Positions 1 through 12,505 of a stretch of DNA of 64,000 nucleotides are shown piece after piece (positions within the stretch are counted from its first letter, which is position 1; each line of letters begins with the position of its first letter). The position numbers and the translations under genes are program-made. The notes under the pieces are model-generated. The model was given only the letters and a program-made list of their open reading frames with translations, searched no databases and was not told where the DNA came from. The DNA is taken from NCBI GenBank assembly GCA_019925795.1, contig CM034310.1, positions 26,936,520-27,000,519 on the forward strand, read 5' to 3'. The stretch comes from Dendrobium chrysotoxum (lineage: Eukaryota > Streptophyta > Magnoliopsida > Asparagales > Orchidaceae).

Positions 1-44
1 TTCTATGGCTTAGTTTTTATTGTTCTAATGATTTGTATCTCCAG

Positions 45-1547
45 GCAAATTGAGCAAGATTGTGAGTTTCTGGTAGCAGAGGGCATCATGGATTACAGCC
101 TTTTGGTGGGACTTCATTTCAGAGATGATGTATTTAATTCTAAGATGGGAACATCTGTTCCTTATCAAAGTAAGCTGATGACCTGGAAAGGTTTCCTCTA
201 CTTACATATATAGCCGTTTGCTCTCCTCAATCTAATCCATGAGTTAATTCTTAAATAGAGGTATGTGTTACGAATGAATCCGTCCCGGGTCAGGAGTACT
301 TTACTGAGTTTTGCTTCGCAGATTCAGGGTGGCGAGATACAGCTAGAGTTGATGGCCGGTATGTTGTAACCTATCTTTTAAATTGTTCTATTTTTTTGCC
401 AATTCTCTCGTAGGAGACCAGAAAGTAGAATACTAGAGGAAGCTACCCATTAATTTGATGACTTTAGGTTGCCCATTTTTATGGTCTTCTAATCAAATTG
501 ATATGAACGCCATGCCTTACTGTGCATCCGCCAAATGTTGTGCAAAAACAATTCTTCTTTATCCGTCATAAAATATGTTAGTAGGCGACAAATATTGGCC
601 CTGGGCCCATTTAGATACTGCCAAAAAATTTCTTGGAAGGAAAAACTAGCTCAGAAATTTTCCTAGTCCTTGTCCAACCAATGACAAGCTGTTTTTTTTA
701 ATGTTCTCGATTTGTTATTTTCTCTTGAAAGATGCCCTTTTTGGTACCTCATATTTGTTTATTCACTGCAATTTGAGATCTAATTTATTTTTTTATCAAA
801 ATAGCAAAAAGTGCTAATAAAGAATTCTGTTTATTTTTTCTATGAAAATATTATTTGATCACAGGTATGAATACTTTGTAATATTTTTCTGCAATGGGTG
901 ACGTTCTTGCTTTTCTCACCATAAACTACACATCTTTAATATTAATCTATAGTCATCGTTGCGCCATTCGGTGGCTGTCCACTTAGCTTACAACATTGTG
1001 TCATTAGTCTGTAACTGTACTTTATGCGTAAACTTATGAAAGCTTTGTTTTTTAAATTATCTCATATTTATTATCGTTGAACCAATAGCTTATTTTGCCC
1101 AAGAGAAATGCTCTACCCATTCAAGTCAAAAGATGATTTAAAATCATTTCATGTCACTCGCCTCTTTTATATCACAGGTTACATGACTGTTGAAAATATA
1201 TTGACTTGTTGGCACAAGAAGCATTGATTTTTACACAGTTTGATTTTTTTATTTTTTCTCTCAATAAATCAAATTTTCTTTACAGAGAGCCACCGATTCA
1301 GTTAGGCGCGAACTTGCCTGCAATGGCCGTGCATCATCAGAAAGACCTTGGAAGTGCCAAAATCTATCAAGTGATCCTCTATTTTGGAATAATTGACATC
1401 CTTCAAGACTATGATATCAGCAAGAAAATCGAGCACGCATACAAGTCATTGCAAGTTGATCCAAACTCCATCTCAGCTGTGGACCCAAAGCTTTATTCTA
1501 GGAGATTTCGTGATTTCATCAGCAGAGTCTTTGTGGAAGATGATTGA
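45..1547 (+). CDS. Phosphatidylinositol-4-phosphate 5-kinase, C-terminal end (three last exons)
   Basis: Makes PtdIns(4,5)P2 from PtdIns4P at membranes. Exons: 45-169, 322-358 and 1286-1547, with stop TGA at 1545-1547. The introns are 170-321 (gtaagc...cag) and 359-1285 (gtatgt...acag), and the exon before 45 lies outside the window. Splicing keeps one open frame through all three exons. Exon 1 carries the kinase signature IMDYSLLVGLHFR. The 37-bp exon encodes GWRDTARVDG. The last exon encodes IQLGANLPAMAV, then YFGIIDILQDYDISKKIEHA (metal-binding IID and the activation-loop KKIEH), and ends RRFRDFISRVFVEDD, the usual C-terminus of plant type B PIP5Ks. About 140 residues are visible. No damage is seen, so the gene is probably functional. 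The family is clear; the isoform cannot be assigned. Confidence 0.93.
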
Positions 1548-2000
1548 TTCAAAGAAAATGAAATAGATATTGCTAGTGAAATCATTCTGAAGTTGGTGGT
1601 GGAGCCGAGTTGATATCAGCAAACAGAGGATCAGTCAGCTCAACCAAAGGAAAAAAAATGATGAGAACCATGGCTGCATCCATCCATTGCTCCTCTTTAC
1701 CGGCACGATGAGAACCTTGGATGTGGTGCAGTAATTCAAATGGAATCATTTGTTTCACTCGCTGGAATAGTCGGCAAGGCTGAATTTTTTAACCTTGTAT
1801 ATGTTGTCAAGTTAGCGGGGATTGGGTTTTCTATTATTCTATTTTTTTTCTTCATTTTTTTCTTCATGGGTAGCCAATCATGACGGGGGAAAAGGGTTAT
1901 AATGAGTTTTTTTGCTTCTTAAACAGGAAAAAAAGTAGGAATTTTCATTTGTTTGTTGGGGGAATTGGCAATTTGAATAAACCACATGTACATTTTGATA
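1548..2000 (+). other. 3' UTR of the PIP5K gene with poly(A) signal
   Basis: AT-rich non-coding sequence follows the PIP5K stop. A canonical AATAAA lies at 1976-1981, so the transcript probably ends near 2.0 kb. The exact cleavage site cannot be seen. Confidence 0.6.
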
Positions 2001-2397
2001 ATCATATATTATGATTAAGTGATGAGGATGAAGTTGATGATTACAATTAATGGATTTTACAAAATTTTTTTTATATGAACAGTTTTTTTCTTTTTCCTAC
2101 CATTTTGTTGTTAATTGAAAATTTATGCAAGAACTCCAATCCAATCTCTCTTTGTTGGCACTCTAACTTGAACTGCACACTTTTTCCTACCGTTGTGTGG
2201 TTATCTCCTTTTTGAGCTAATAATGGCTGTCCTTGTGGGCTACAGCACTGCTGCAGAAACGCAGCGGAGTGCCATATTGGGAGTGACAAAAAGCAAAGTT
2301 TGTTGCAAAGAGTTGTTTTTAACGTGATGCTGTGTTTAATTTCCCGTAGAAAGAGGAGATTTTAGAGATTTCTATGCTTGGTTTTTTACAGAGATTG

Positions 2398-2400
<3 letters not shown>

Positions 2401-2445
<45 letters not shown>
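2401..2445. repeat. (GA)n microsatellite
   Basis: About 22 uninterrupted GA dinucleotides. Confidence 0.98.
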
Positions 2446-2447
<2 letters not shown>

Positions 2448-2794
2448 GCACAATAAAGATACAGTAGAGATCTGTTTGAGCTCTCTTTTTTCTTCTTTGC
2501 TTTTTTACTCTTTTTAGTCAATCCTGGTTTGCTTTGAGAGAGGCCAGCGCTGCAGCTTGACCGGCACTGCGGAAGTGAGACCGGGAGGCAAGCGAGCAAT
2601 ATTAACAGAACCACTGTAGTCACAAAGAACTCGTGCCTTGTTTTTTATCTGCTTAGGATGTCAAAGCTCACTGTTTCTTTTTTTATTTTCGTGAGTTAAT
2701 AATTGTGATTAGTATAGTTAGTTTTTTTTTTCATAATATAAAAGCATTGTCTTCAATTTCTAAAGATATCTTAAATAATCTTGATACCTTGAGT

Positions 2795-2796
<2 letters not shown>

Positions 2797-2839
<43 letters not shown>
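2797..2839. repeat. (TC)n microsatellite
   Basis: About 21 TC dinucleotides. It is complementary to the (GA)n tract 350 bp upstream, so the two tracts could pair. Confidence 0.98.
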
Positions 2840-2842
<3 letters not shown>

Positions 2843-3029
2843 GGGATCTTTAATAATAAAAACTCACAAGTTCTCAAAATTCAACTCAAAATTTATCTCA
2901 ATTTTAAAATAATAAAATTGAGCTTAATTTTCAATTCAAAATTAATTTTGAGCGTGATCTAAATAGCTTGAATATAAGTTGATTTTCTCAAAATGTGATT
3001 TCTATGTCTAAAAATATAACTAAGAAGTT

Positions 3030-3640
3030 AGACGTTGGTGGTCGGAAGGACTGTAGTGGAGCAATAGTCATCGAAAGGATATAATAAAGCAAGCGACGGT
3101 GGTTGCATGGTCGTAATCAGGGGATGATGGTCGGAGGGGTATAGTCAAACGAAGGGGGTCATAGGATTATAATAAAGCGACAGTCGTCAGAAGACTGTAG
3201 TCAGACGACGGTGGTTAGAAGGGTCATAGTCAGACAATGATGGTTGTATGTTTATAGTTCGGTAACAATTAATCATAGGACTATAGTCGGGCAACAGTTC
3301 TTAGAGGATTATAGTCGAATGATAGTAGTCATAAGGACCCTAGTGGAGCAACGGTTGTTTGAGGTCCGTAGTCGATGACGATAGTCAGAGGTTCATAATT
3401 GGGCAATGTTAGTCGAAGGGTTGTAGTCAGGCAACAATGGCTAGAGAACCTCTTAACTCTCTTGATTCTTTAGCCAAGTTCTTAACCCTAGTGGACCGAC
3501 AGTTGTATGAGGTCCGTAGTCGACGAGGATGGTCAAAGGTTCATAGCTGGGCAATGCTGGTCGAAGGGCTATAGTCAGGCAACAAAGGTTAGAGAACCTC
3601 TTAGCTCTCTTGATTCTTTAGCCAAGTTCTTAACTTTCAA
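3030..3640. repeat. Degenerate minisatellite, about 30-bp units, with a 148-bp higher-order duplication
   Basis: Units resemble TCATAGTCGGGCAACAGTGG followed by TCAGAAGG, with heavy divergence and about 15-18 copies. The last part is duplicated as a block. The segment 3364-3488 (GGTCCGTAGTCGA... to TAGCCAAGTTCTTAACC) recurs at 3512-3635 with about 90% identity. Arrays of this type are common inside plant LTRs. Here the parent element is not recognisable. Confidence 0.8.
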
Positions 3641-4480
3641 TCCCCTTGGTAAAAAAAATGAAAAAACCAATGTAATAAGTGGGGACCTATTTATAGAGTT
3701 TTTTTTTATATAATGGCATGCCCTATAAATATGATCAAAATATGAAATAATCCATTAGATGACCCATACTAATTCCATCTATTTCAGACCATTCATTTAG
3801 TATTTAAGTGTCTTAATGATGTTGGAATTAAACAATCATGGGCTCATCAGATTCGGCTTGTCAAGGCACTAGATTCAACTCTAAGCATTGAAGATTTAAA
3901 CATCGTTTGGTCATCCAATTACTTGATCTAGACTCAATTAGACTCGAATTGAACCACTTTTTTGTGTCATAGGGTTCTTCTCATCAAGACATTATGTTCA
4001 ACTATAAGTTGGAAGTTTGAATGATCCTAAATTTAATTACATAAGTTTTCAATTTAGATATGTACAATTTTTTATGACATATAAGTTGCCTCCCTATTAT
4101 CTGATGTTGAAGGTTGTGTCATTCAAAAACATATATTTAAATCTTCAAATAATTTTCTGGCAAAAAATTATAATTTCAGGAAAATTATAAGCCTGAACCA
4201 CTCTATGAACATCATCGCGGGCCTCCTCTCAAGGATGTGAACTAAGTATAATCTTCCTAATTATAATTAATTTTTTGTTTGAATTCACCATGAAGATTAG
4301 AGTAAAGATTGCTGAAAAATTTCATTCCAAACAACTAAAAATTCCTTAAAAGTGATTATAGAGACTGTTAGGCTCTGCAAGTGCCAAAACTAAGTCCATA
4401 ATATCAAAAAAATTATCTAAGGGTCCCAAAATAGTGTCCAAATCAAAAATTTGTCTTGGAATCATCTTGGCCTATCAAAT
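3641..4480. other. AT-rich sequence without recognised features
   Basis: I see no gene, RNA or repeat boundary I can support. It may be the decayed 3' part of the minus-strand gypsy element whose gag-pro lies just to the right. Confidence 0.4.
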
Positions 4481-4666
4481 AGATCGATGAGTTGAAGGTG
4501 TTCATGAGAGGCCACTTAACGATTGCATTGTAGGTAGCCAATGCATCTACGATGATGAAATCATCCATTTCAGTGTACTAGTATTAGCCCTTGCCCTAAA
4601 AAACAAGTAGAGTGATCATGCCTTCAGTCTCTCGATGCTTGACTAAGAAGTCATAGAGAGGATCTA

Positions 4667-5259
4667 TGTTACAACCCAACCCGATAAGACTGATAGATAG
4701 GTTAGGTCCTATAATGTTGGTTTGCGACAGGCAAACCACATAATGTAAATTTTGAAAACTTTTCAGAAATTTTTATCTAATTAACTTTAAAGCAACCCAT
4801 ACATTTCAATTAATTAAGCATATAATTCATTACATTGTTGTAATTAAAATATAAATAAACTCATTTTAGAATTTCTTAAAATGTTATAACAATATGCAAC
4901 TAAATATACTACTAAGCATAAATGCATTGTTTCATAACATAACTAAATTATCATAGATTGTTCAAAATATTATATTGAAGCTTTAATTATATTACAATCT
5001 TATTTTTTAGATTCATGATTATTTTCTACTATATTAAAATTGCATAATTTCTAAAATCTCAATTCTAAAATATTGAGAAAAATACTTAAATATCCAGAAT
5101 CATAATCTTTATAACATACAGAAAGTTAAGCAGTAAAAATTTTATGGGTGTACCTTCTTCATGGTATGCAAGAGTGACTATAGGGTGTTTTATGAGGGCT
5201 ATTTATAGGTCATTTATAGTTCATTAATGATTATTTATAGGTCATTTATAGGTCATTAA

Positions 5260-5345
<86 letters not shown>

Positions 5346-5541
5346 TCATTATGAGGGTTATTTATAAGTCATTATTAGGTAATTATAGACATTTTATCTA
5401 ATTAACTTTAAAGCAACCCATACATACATGAATTTTTTCATGAGGGTTATTTATAGGTCATTAATGAGTATTTAATCATGTAAAATTTTGAGTAATTATA
5501 GGGTGTACCTTCTTTATGGTATGCAAGAGTGACTCGTAACA
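4667..5541 (-). repeat. LTR-like block (TGTTACAACCC...GTAACA) inside the gypsy fragment
   Basis: It begins TGTTACAACCCAACCCGATA and ends near CTCGTAACA, the TG...CA ends of a gypsy LTR. Its middle part (about 4850-5150) aligns by eye with 7770-8090 and 16100-16420, so these are copies of one LTR superfamily. It contains a long (AT)n and two internal duplications. GTGTACCTTCTTCATGGTAT is at 5150 and near 5504. ATCTAATTAACTTTAAAGCA is at 4774 and 5397. I could not find a target duplication, and the ends are approximate. Confidence 0.5.
5263..5343. repeat. (AT)n microsatellite, 81 bp
   Basis: An uninterrupted AT tract within the LTR-like block, flanked on both sides by TTTATAGGTCATTAATGA-type repeats. 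It is self-complementary and so cruciform-prone. Confidence 0.98.
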
Positions 5542-6928
5542 CTTCCTCTATATATAGAGTAGGCGACCCTATAATCCTAGGCATCCTTATATACTTAGGA
5601 TGATAACACATCTGTTGAAAGTATGACCTTCTATCGGCCTTATACTGAATTGGAAAATCCTATTGCACTCACACCATAATGTAATTCCTGCGTCATAGTT
5701 AGTTCTTTGGGGCAAGTAATATGGGGTGCCTCAACCATGCCGTTGTAGTCCTCTACGTTGATATAGCTATCAACTAGTTTGATCATTTTGATGATTGTCA
5801 AGTGTTATTACAATTGTGAGCATATCAAAAGGGACCTTTTTGCAAACCTTATATTAAACCAGCATTAGCGACTGTAAGCTCCAAATATTTCACTCCCAAC
5901 ATACCCCTTTGAAATTGAATAATGAAGCTTTGCAGTGACTTTCCAAGCTTTCGGAGCAACTTAAAAAGAGATATGAGTTTTTCAGATGCTTTTAAATGCT
6001 AGTAAATTGAGTGACAAACATCTCTTGAACTTGACAATCGAGGTTATCATGCATAGTAGCAGGTGATTGAACCACCGAAGAGCTAACTCCTTGGAGGTGG
6101 TTATGATTAACTATATTTGAAGGTATTGTTAATGTCAAGTAATGATGCTGATGACTTAATATATATGATGCGGTCAGTGAGGAAAATCGTCTCCTAGTAG
6201 GACTCCAAGTGGGCATCTTGAACTTTGAAGGTGGCCTTAGATATTTTCCTTGAGAACATTTTGATCAGCTAGATTTGTCTTCTTTATAATCACCAAGGAG
6301 GGATTTATATTCTTCATCACTGATATGACTATGAGTGGTGTTAGTACTGAACATTGAGGTGAGCCAGCTATCTAGTTTTTTGTCCTTCTATGGTGAACTA
6401 TTTAGTCAGATGATCCTTCTTATGTTCTTTCTCTTTGGAATATTTTTCTATAATCCTCCAAATGCATCGTGAATAATTATATTTAGCCTTTCCTCCATTT
6501 CAGTTAAGTCGTAGTGAGGGGTGTAGTTGGGTTTCTCCATGTTCACCAACAATTAAGGGTTATGTTGCTTTTCAAGGTGTACCTACTTTTTAGTCACTCG
6601 CATTATCAATCCACACTCACAACTTCAAGAATGTTAGATTTGAATTTATATGTGGATTATACCTTACCTTTCTAATATGTTATCTCTAGGTACAAGTTAG
6701 GGGATTATGTATGATTTGAGTGAGAACGAGAGTAAGAGCTCTATGTGCCCCAAGAGAGAGTAGTATTAAATCTAAAAAATATATAAAAATAAGAAAATAA
6801 ATATCAGAGAAATAGAAGATTCTAAAGGATCAAAAAGCTCCATAGGATCCAAAATTTGCTTATTCACCATTTATTCATAGGGTTCGGAGGGTTATACATT
6901 ATAAAATAAATAAATTAATTATAATAAG

Positions 6929-8630
6929 TATCATAACCTAACTCGATAAGACTCAAAGACTGGACAGGTCCTATCATATTGGTTTGCAAAAGGCAAACCC
7001 AAGGATCTAAGTTTTAGAAACCATTCAAATATTTTGTCCATTTTTTAACTTTAAAATAAATAATAATTGCAGAGCTGCTAGCAACATCCAGAGTCCTGAA
7101 AATTACTCATCTATAAAATTTTCTTTCTTTATATATATATATATATATAATACATAGCTACAAACCAAAATATAGAAATGAGCATATTAAATAATTAGCC
7201 AAGACTGTACAAAAATTTTAGAAAAGAAGTGCTTGTATAGACTAAGATCAAATTCTATAAATTGCTACATAGCTAGCTCTTGTTCATTAGCAGACCTTGA
7301 AAGTAGAAGGTAAAATAACAATGAGCTAACACAGCTCAGCAGACCACATTTATCAATCTAAATTTTCAAATGAATATATTATTAAGTCTTTAATTGAATG
7401 CTAAAATTAATATAATAAATCTCTTTGCTGAATAAAATAGTACTTATAGTTATCAAGAATTCAAATAACAGTGTTGGAAAAATAAATAAATAAGCACTTC
7501 ATATCTAACAAAATTTAGAGAGTTTTGACTCTTATTCTCTCAATAGATATAATTTAGAGAATTCTAACCCTCATGCCTCCCAACAAATAAAATTCATAGA
7601 ATTGTTACCCTTATAACTCTCAATAGATAAAATTCAGAGAATTCTGATAATAGAGTGTGCATATAGCACCAGAATATACATTTAACACCAGAATAGAGCT
7701 TCCTCCATCAACACAAGAACTCCTTATAATCCCATAATTCGATCAGATAACACATTTTGCAGTGCAGTAACAAGAATATAAATAAGTTCATTATAAAATT
7801 TTCCAAAATACCTTAAGGGTGGGAAACATAATGCACTACCGTGTAGAATTCACTATTTCAAAATGTAACCAAATTACCAGAGATTATTTAGAATACTATT
7901 TTGAGACTTTAACCATGCTACATCCCTATTTTTCAGAGTCAATATTATTTTCTAATCAATTAAAATAGTATAATTCCCAAAATACCAATTTAAAATTTTC
8001 ATAAAATTACTTAAATATCTATTCAGAATTAGTCTTTATAACTTATAGAACATTACATGGTGAAAGTTTTACATATGTAAATTTATCTTCATTTCTTTAT
8101 TATGGAAACATAAATTAAATCAAAAAATACTAGAAATCTCTATATTTTTTGAAAATTAAGATCGGCAAGATACACCTACCTCGATCCGAGCAACTTTCAA
8201 AACTAGGTCATCAGCTAAAAATGGATTGAAGTTGCTTAAAATAGACTTTCTCTCTCTAAAACCCCTCTCCTTTCTCTCTAGCTAGCATCTTTGAGGGAAA
8301 TAAAATGAATCAAATGGAAAAAAATAATATTTTTAATATAAAATTTTGTCCTAGTGCTGCGGGGCACCATCACATTGATTTTTTTTCTAAAATTCTAGAC
8401 AGCTTGATGCTGAGGTGCCACTAACCCCAGCACCACGATGCATTAGGGGAAAATTTTTAATTTTCAAACATGTAAATTGACTCACAATGTCTGTTTCAGA
8501 ACACATGCAGACTCTCACATGCACATAGAACATTCCCAGATGCACGTAAAAGGGTTCAAATACAAAAATTCAATGGATTACCTTAAATCTAATAGGGTCA
8601 AAATAAGTTAAACGGTACAGAGACTTCACA
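6929..8630 (-). repeat. Second copy of the gypsy-type LTR (approximate ends)
   Basis: It starts TATCATAACCTAACTCGATA, and the first 70 bp match the block starting at 4667, including the shared TTGGTTTGC...AGGCAAACC. The stretch 7770-8240 aligns with the gypsy LTR 14902-17091, sharing the landmark GTGGTGAAAGTTTT. At 7506-7650 it carries three and a half copies of a 40-bp unit (AAAATTCAGAGAATTCT... to CTCTCAATAGAT). The right end near 8630 (TTCACA) is a guess. Confidence 0.45.
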
Positions 8631-8957
8631 TGTGTTATAGTAAGTGCAATTACATGACTTATTTACAAGTTATCATATGTGCATGGCCTAGTTGATTTGT
8701 CTAAAATTGGATCTATACTTAAATTAAAACCCTTAATCTAAGGGTGAGTCCTTTGTGCGAGTTCTCATAGGTGAGTGTGTTAGGCAAGTCCTCAAGGCTC
8801 TGCCTATAGGTCAATCCTTTGAAGGAGAATCATTTAGACATGGTGGAAGTCCATTGAAAGGAATTTCATATCAATAAAAGTAAAAAGGCTAAGTCCTTAG
8901 GGTGGAATATGTGGGTCAAGAAATATTTGTACTTGAGAGATTGAAGCTGTAACCTTC

Positions 8958-10789
8958 TGCAATGCCCTAGGATTTAATAAAAGGATTTAAATGCTTAAAC
9001 ATATAATTAATAACTCTACCAAAAATAGAGACAATAAGAGCTACTATATAATATAAATAGTAACATTAGTGTAAACACAATTCATTTCATCAAATGCATA
9101 TATACAATAATTCAGCTCAAAGGTAAACTATACAACAAAATAATTATGACTAGATTACAAAATAATACCTCAATTTCTAAGATCTAGAAGAACCTACCTC
9201 TATGCCTTTCTACTCCACTAGGCCTTTTCCTTTTCTTGCAATGTCAGAAAAATTTATAAAATGAGCTCAACTAACTCAACGATTTCTTTCCCTAGCCCAT
9301 CATAGATATGAATGTTCATTTAAAATATTAAATAATAATTTAATTAAAACTCAATAACTTGTAAAGAATGTATAAAGTACTAGTAGAATATGATTTTTTA
9401 GGATTTTAGTATCTACTTGATTTCAAAATTCTTACTTATAACTTTTAAAGCCACTTTCACAAAGACTTTAACTACATCATAGAACACTTGCCATCAAAAG
9501 TTCTCTTGAACTTAACTTTCACTATTCATCATCAAGGTTCATACTGAAACTCAAAAATTATTAACATTTAGTTCAAAATATAAATTATACTTAATTCATT
9601 AAAATTATCAAAATATGTGATGTATGGTTATAATGCACATATCTCGATGCTTACTTATAACTCCACTTTTACTTATGTTTCTGTTTAACCTCCTACAACC
9701 GTATGTAGCAAATATGACCAAAACTAGAAGAATAGTACAACATAACCTCCACACTCACTTTAGCAAGTGAGGCCAGAATCCCTTTCATATCCATACAAGA
9801 TAGGTGGGAATAGAACATAATATATATGGCCCTTATAACATATCAGATAGTGCACTTTTCATTTATTAGAACATCTACAATGTCATGCTATGAAAAGTGT
9901 AAATATAAATGCAATAGTAGCTAATTTATAAATTCAATGCAGTGCTTAGGTAATGCATGAATGTCCAGTGAAAGCCATATTGAATGTATTACATTATACT
10001 CACTAAACTTCTCCCATTTAATTTCCAACATCAGAGGAAAATTTAAATGATCGTTTTAAGATTTTTATATAACTATTATAATTGCCATAAAAGCCTTCGT
10101 CAACTTTATACTTAAAATTTGAGTAAGAAAAATAAATAGTAAAAATTCAATTTCTTCTAGTCAAAATATTCAGAATAAGGCATACAATAATATACTAAAA
10201 GTTATATATTAAAAATATCGCAAAACATATTTTTATCCATATCTTTTTATAACATCATAAGAATTGAAATCAGAGGTAGAAGTTTGCCTTGAGCTCTATG
10301 AAATCTCCAACTGAATCGACAAACAATTTTAGCTTCTTAGCCTTCAAATCTCTCCTTTTTTTTTTTCATACCGCTTCTCTTCTCCTTCTCTTCCTTCTCT
10401 TCTCCGGCAAAGGCCTAAGGTTTGGTGGTTTGACAAAATATTTTTAGATATTTATTATTTTAAAAATATAAATCTTGGTCTGACGTCGCGGTGCTTGACT
10501 CCCAAGCACCATTTTGTTGACTTGAATCTTTCATATTCTCCCAGAATCTCACAAATAGAGATCTTCACGTAGTGGCAGTGACACCCAGTGCCACAACACC
10601 CCTTTAAAATCCTCTTCCAAACAAAGAGTTCAATGTCGCAATGCAACTTAGCTCAGTGCCACGACACTCCTAAAGCTATTTTGGCACATTAATTTTCTCT
10701 AGCTAATTAACTATAAAACTTAGAATTCATTGGTGAAAATATCTTAGATCACGGTTTATCACTTGAGTTTAAAAATGATAGATATTACA
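8958..10789 (-). repeat. Gypsy-type solo LTR or 3' LTR, 1.8 kb
   Basis: It begins TGCAATGCCCTAGGATTTAA and ends GATAGATATTACA, followed by TCCTCCACTCCTTATAGAAA. The intact relative at 14902-17091 begins TGTGATGCCCTAGAATCTAA and ends TGGTTATTACA, followed by ATCTACCCAACTTAAGAAAA. On the minus strand the sequence right of the LTR is the polypurine-like run next to a 3' LTR, which sets the orientation. No partner LTR or coding domain is evident. Confidence 0.5.
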
Positions 10790-12143
10790 TCCTCCACTCC
10801 TTATAGAAAATGCCTTCACTAACTTTTCTAATAAATAATGCTGTCATAATAGATCTAAATTCAGTTGTCTCATTTCAATCTCTTTCTTCCAAGTTACTTC
10901 CCGCTCTGACCTATATTTATCATGACCTGACCTGGAGACTCAAACTAATAAGGTGGAAATAGATGATCGAATGGTTATTAAAGTTTTTTCAATAACATCA
11001 AAAACTCAATAGACTAATATCCAATATATAACTGAAGAGCTACAAAACTAATATTTCCACTTTGAACATATAATAAACCAATTTACATGTTATCATTTCA
11101 TCATCTTCTTATGTAGACAAACTCTTCTCTTTCAACCATTTAATTCACAGGAGATTTATTTGACATTTTAAATTTAACAATTTGAGTTTTCATAATAAAA
11201 CTTTGTGGATAATTAAAATTCATAGCATAGCAAATATAAATATATAAAAGTAGCCATGTTCATTTATCAAACTTTTCATTAATTTCATATATATATATAT
11301 ATATATAATCATAGATTTAATTTCCAACCTTTAAATAGTATTTATTCCTTTTTATTTCATTTATTTCTTTCTCATTTTATTTATTATAGATGCACCATCA
11401 ATTTTTTTACCAATGAAGGTACAACCATTTATATTTCTATTTTATGTGCACAAGTATATTGTGTCCCCAACCAATACGATAAGAGGGTGAACTTCTATAT
11501 TTGCATGCATATTCTTTTTCCCTTTCTTGATATTTTCATTTATATATTAAAAATCATCTTATTCCTTTCTTTTTTTCTTTCAATAATGCAAATCATGTAG
11601 TGTGAATAGTTTCTATATTTTTATATACCATTTTGTAACATTGATATTCCAATATTCTTCTATATGATTAAAAGTAAATACTTTATAATTAAATCAATAT
11701 ATAGATATGATATTGTTTCAAATTATTTTAGAAACAAAATGGAACAATATAACTTCTATTTAAAAAATAATTGTAATCTCCACTTCATTGCTTTTTAATG
11801 CTGAAATCCATTCCAAATTCTTCTAAATGGTCTCTTTAATGCAACACCTAAGGTCACATACACAATTACATAAATTTGCATTGTTATCTTGCAACTAAAC
11901 TATTATTAATTTCAAATAAAATTTCCATGAACACACATGTAACCTTACCTAAACTCCCCTTAAGATGTCTTGTTGACTTCAGTACTTTATTTCAGCTCAA
12001 TTTAATTTGGATGATCCAAATATCATCAAAGCACATCAAATATTTTTTACATCGCTTAAGATAACATAGATTTATTCAATTATTGCCAAAGATAACTCAG
12101 AGTATTAAATATCCCTAAAATAACATCGATTATTTCTAAATTA
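10790..12143. other. AT-rich flank of the giant element; no gene seen
   Basis: Probably the decayed interior of the minus-strand gypsy copy whose LTR ends at 10789. It has no recognisable protein domain. It contains a short (AT)n near 11287-11306. It ends exactly at the TCATA target site. Confidence 0.45.
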
Positions 12144-12148
12144 TCATA
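12144..12148. repeat. Target-site duplication TCATA (left)
   Basis: Identical to 60797-60801, immediately outside the two TG/CA ends of the giant element. Confidence 0.9.
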
Positions 12149-12489
12149 TGTGGGCTCCAAAAATTTAGGCCCCAGGCTCTTCATGGCCCCTTTCTTTTTT
12201 TGAGTCAGTGAGGAGAGTTTTAATGAGTAGTTTTCGAAATAAAATTTTAGAACGTAGATTGGATTTTAGAGAAGATATTACCTAGAGATTTTGCCCTCAT
12301 TTTATGAGTGCTTTATGATCTTATATGTGCAAGCCCCCATAGTTAGTTATCCCTCCTAATAATAAGAGAAAACTTTTAATTAAGGCTAGTTGTTGAATAA
12401 ATATATAGTATCTAGCATATAGTAGCAATAATTTTAGATATTAAAAATTAAAAATTATCACTATGCACTTAAAGTAGATGGTGAGGTGT

Positions 12490-12505
12490 GGGGGGGGGGG
12501 GGGGG
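12490..12505. repeat. Run of 16 G
   Basis: It lies in the 3' LTR. The homologous place in the 5' LTR (about 55150) reads GATGGGAGGAATG, so the run expanded after insertion or is an assembly artefact. Confidence 0.95.

Larger units (their letters stand above)
2001..3020. other. Intergenic stretch with two microsatellites; no gene supported
   Basis: Short open frames occur on the minus strand (for example 2372-2623), but their translation is dominated by the (GA)n tract and by low-complexity Lys/Ser runs. No known domain is visible. I see nothing else beyond the two dinucleotide tracts listed separately. Confidence 0.6.
4480..6545 (-). pseudogene. Decayed Ty3/gypsy gag-protease fragment
   Basis: On the minus strand 4570-4490 reads DDFIIVDALATYNAIV, then WPLMNTF. 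This matches the VVDAPSAYNAILGRP...LN segment just after the aspartic protease of Ty3/gypsy polyproteins. Further right, 5850-5560 reads YINVEDYNG, a gag C-terminal signature, and 6540 leftwards starts MEKPNYTPHYDLTEMEERL, like a gag N-terminal linker. The frame is broken by many stops and by an LTR-like block (4667-5541). The order gag then protease on the minus strand is correct. No RT is recognisable to the left. Confidence 0.55.

Noticed and set aside
2372..2623. Minus-strand open frame starting with a hydrophobic, signal-peptide-like stretch
   Set aside because: The C-terminal third is translated (GA)n and the middle is a Lys run. No homology-like feature or splice context supports a gene.
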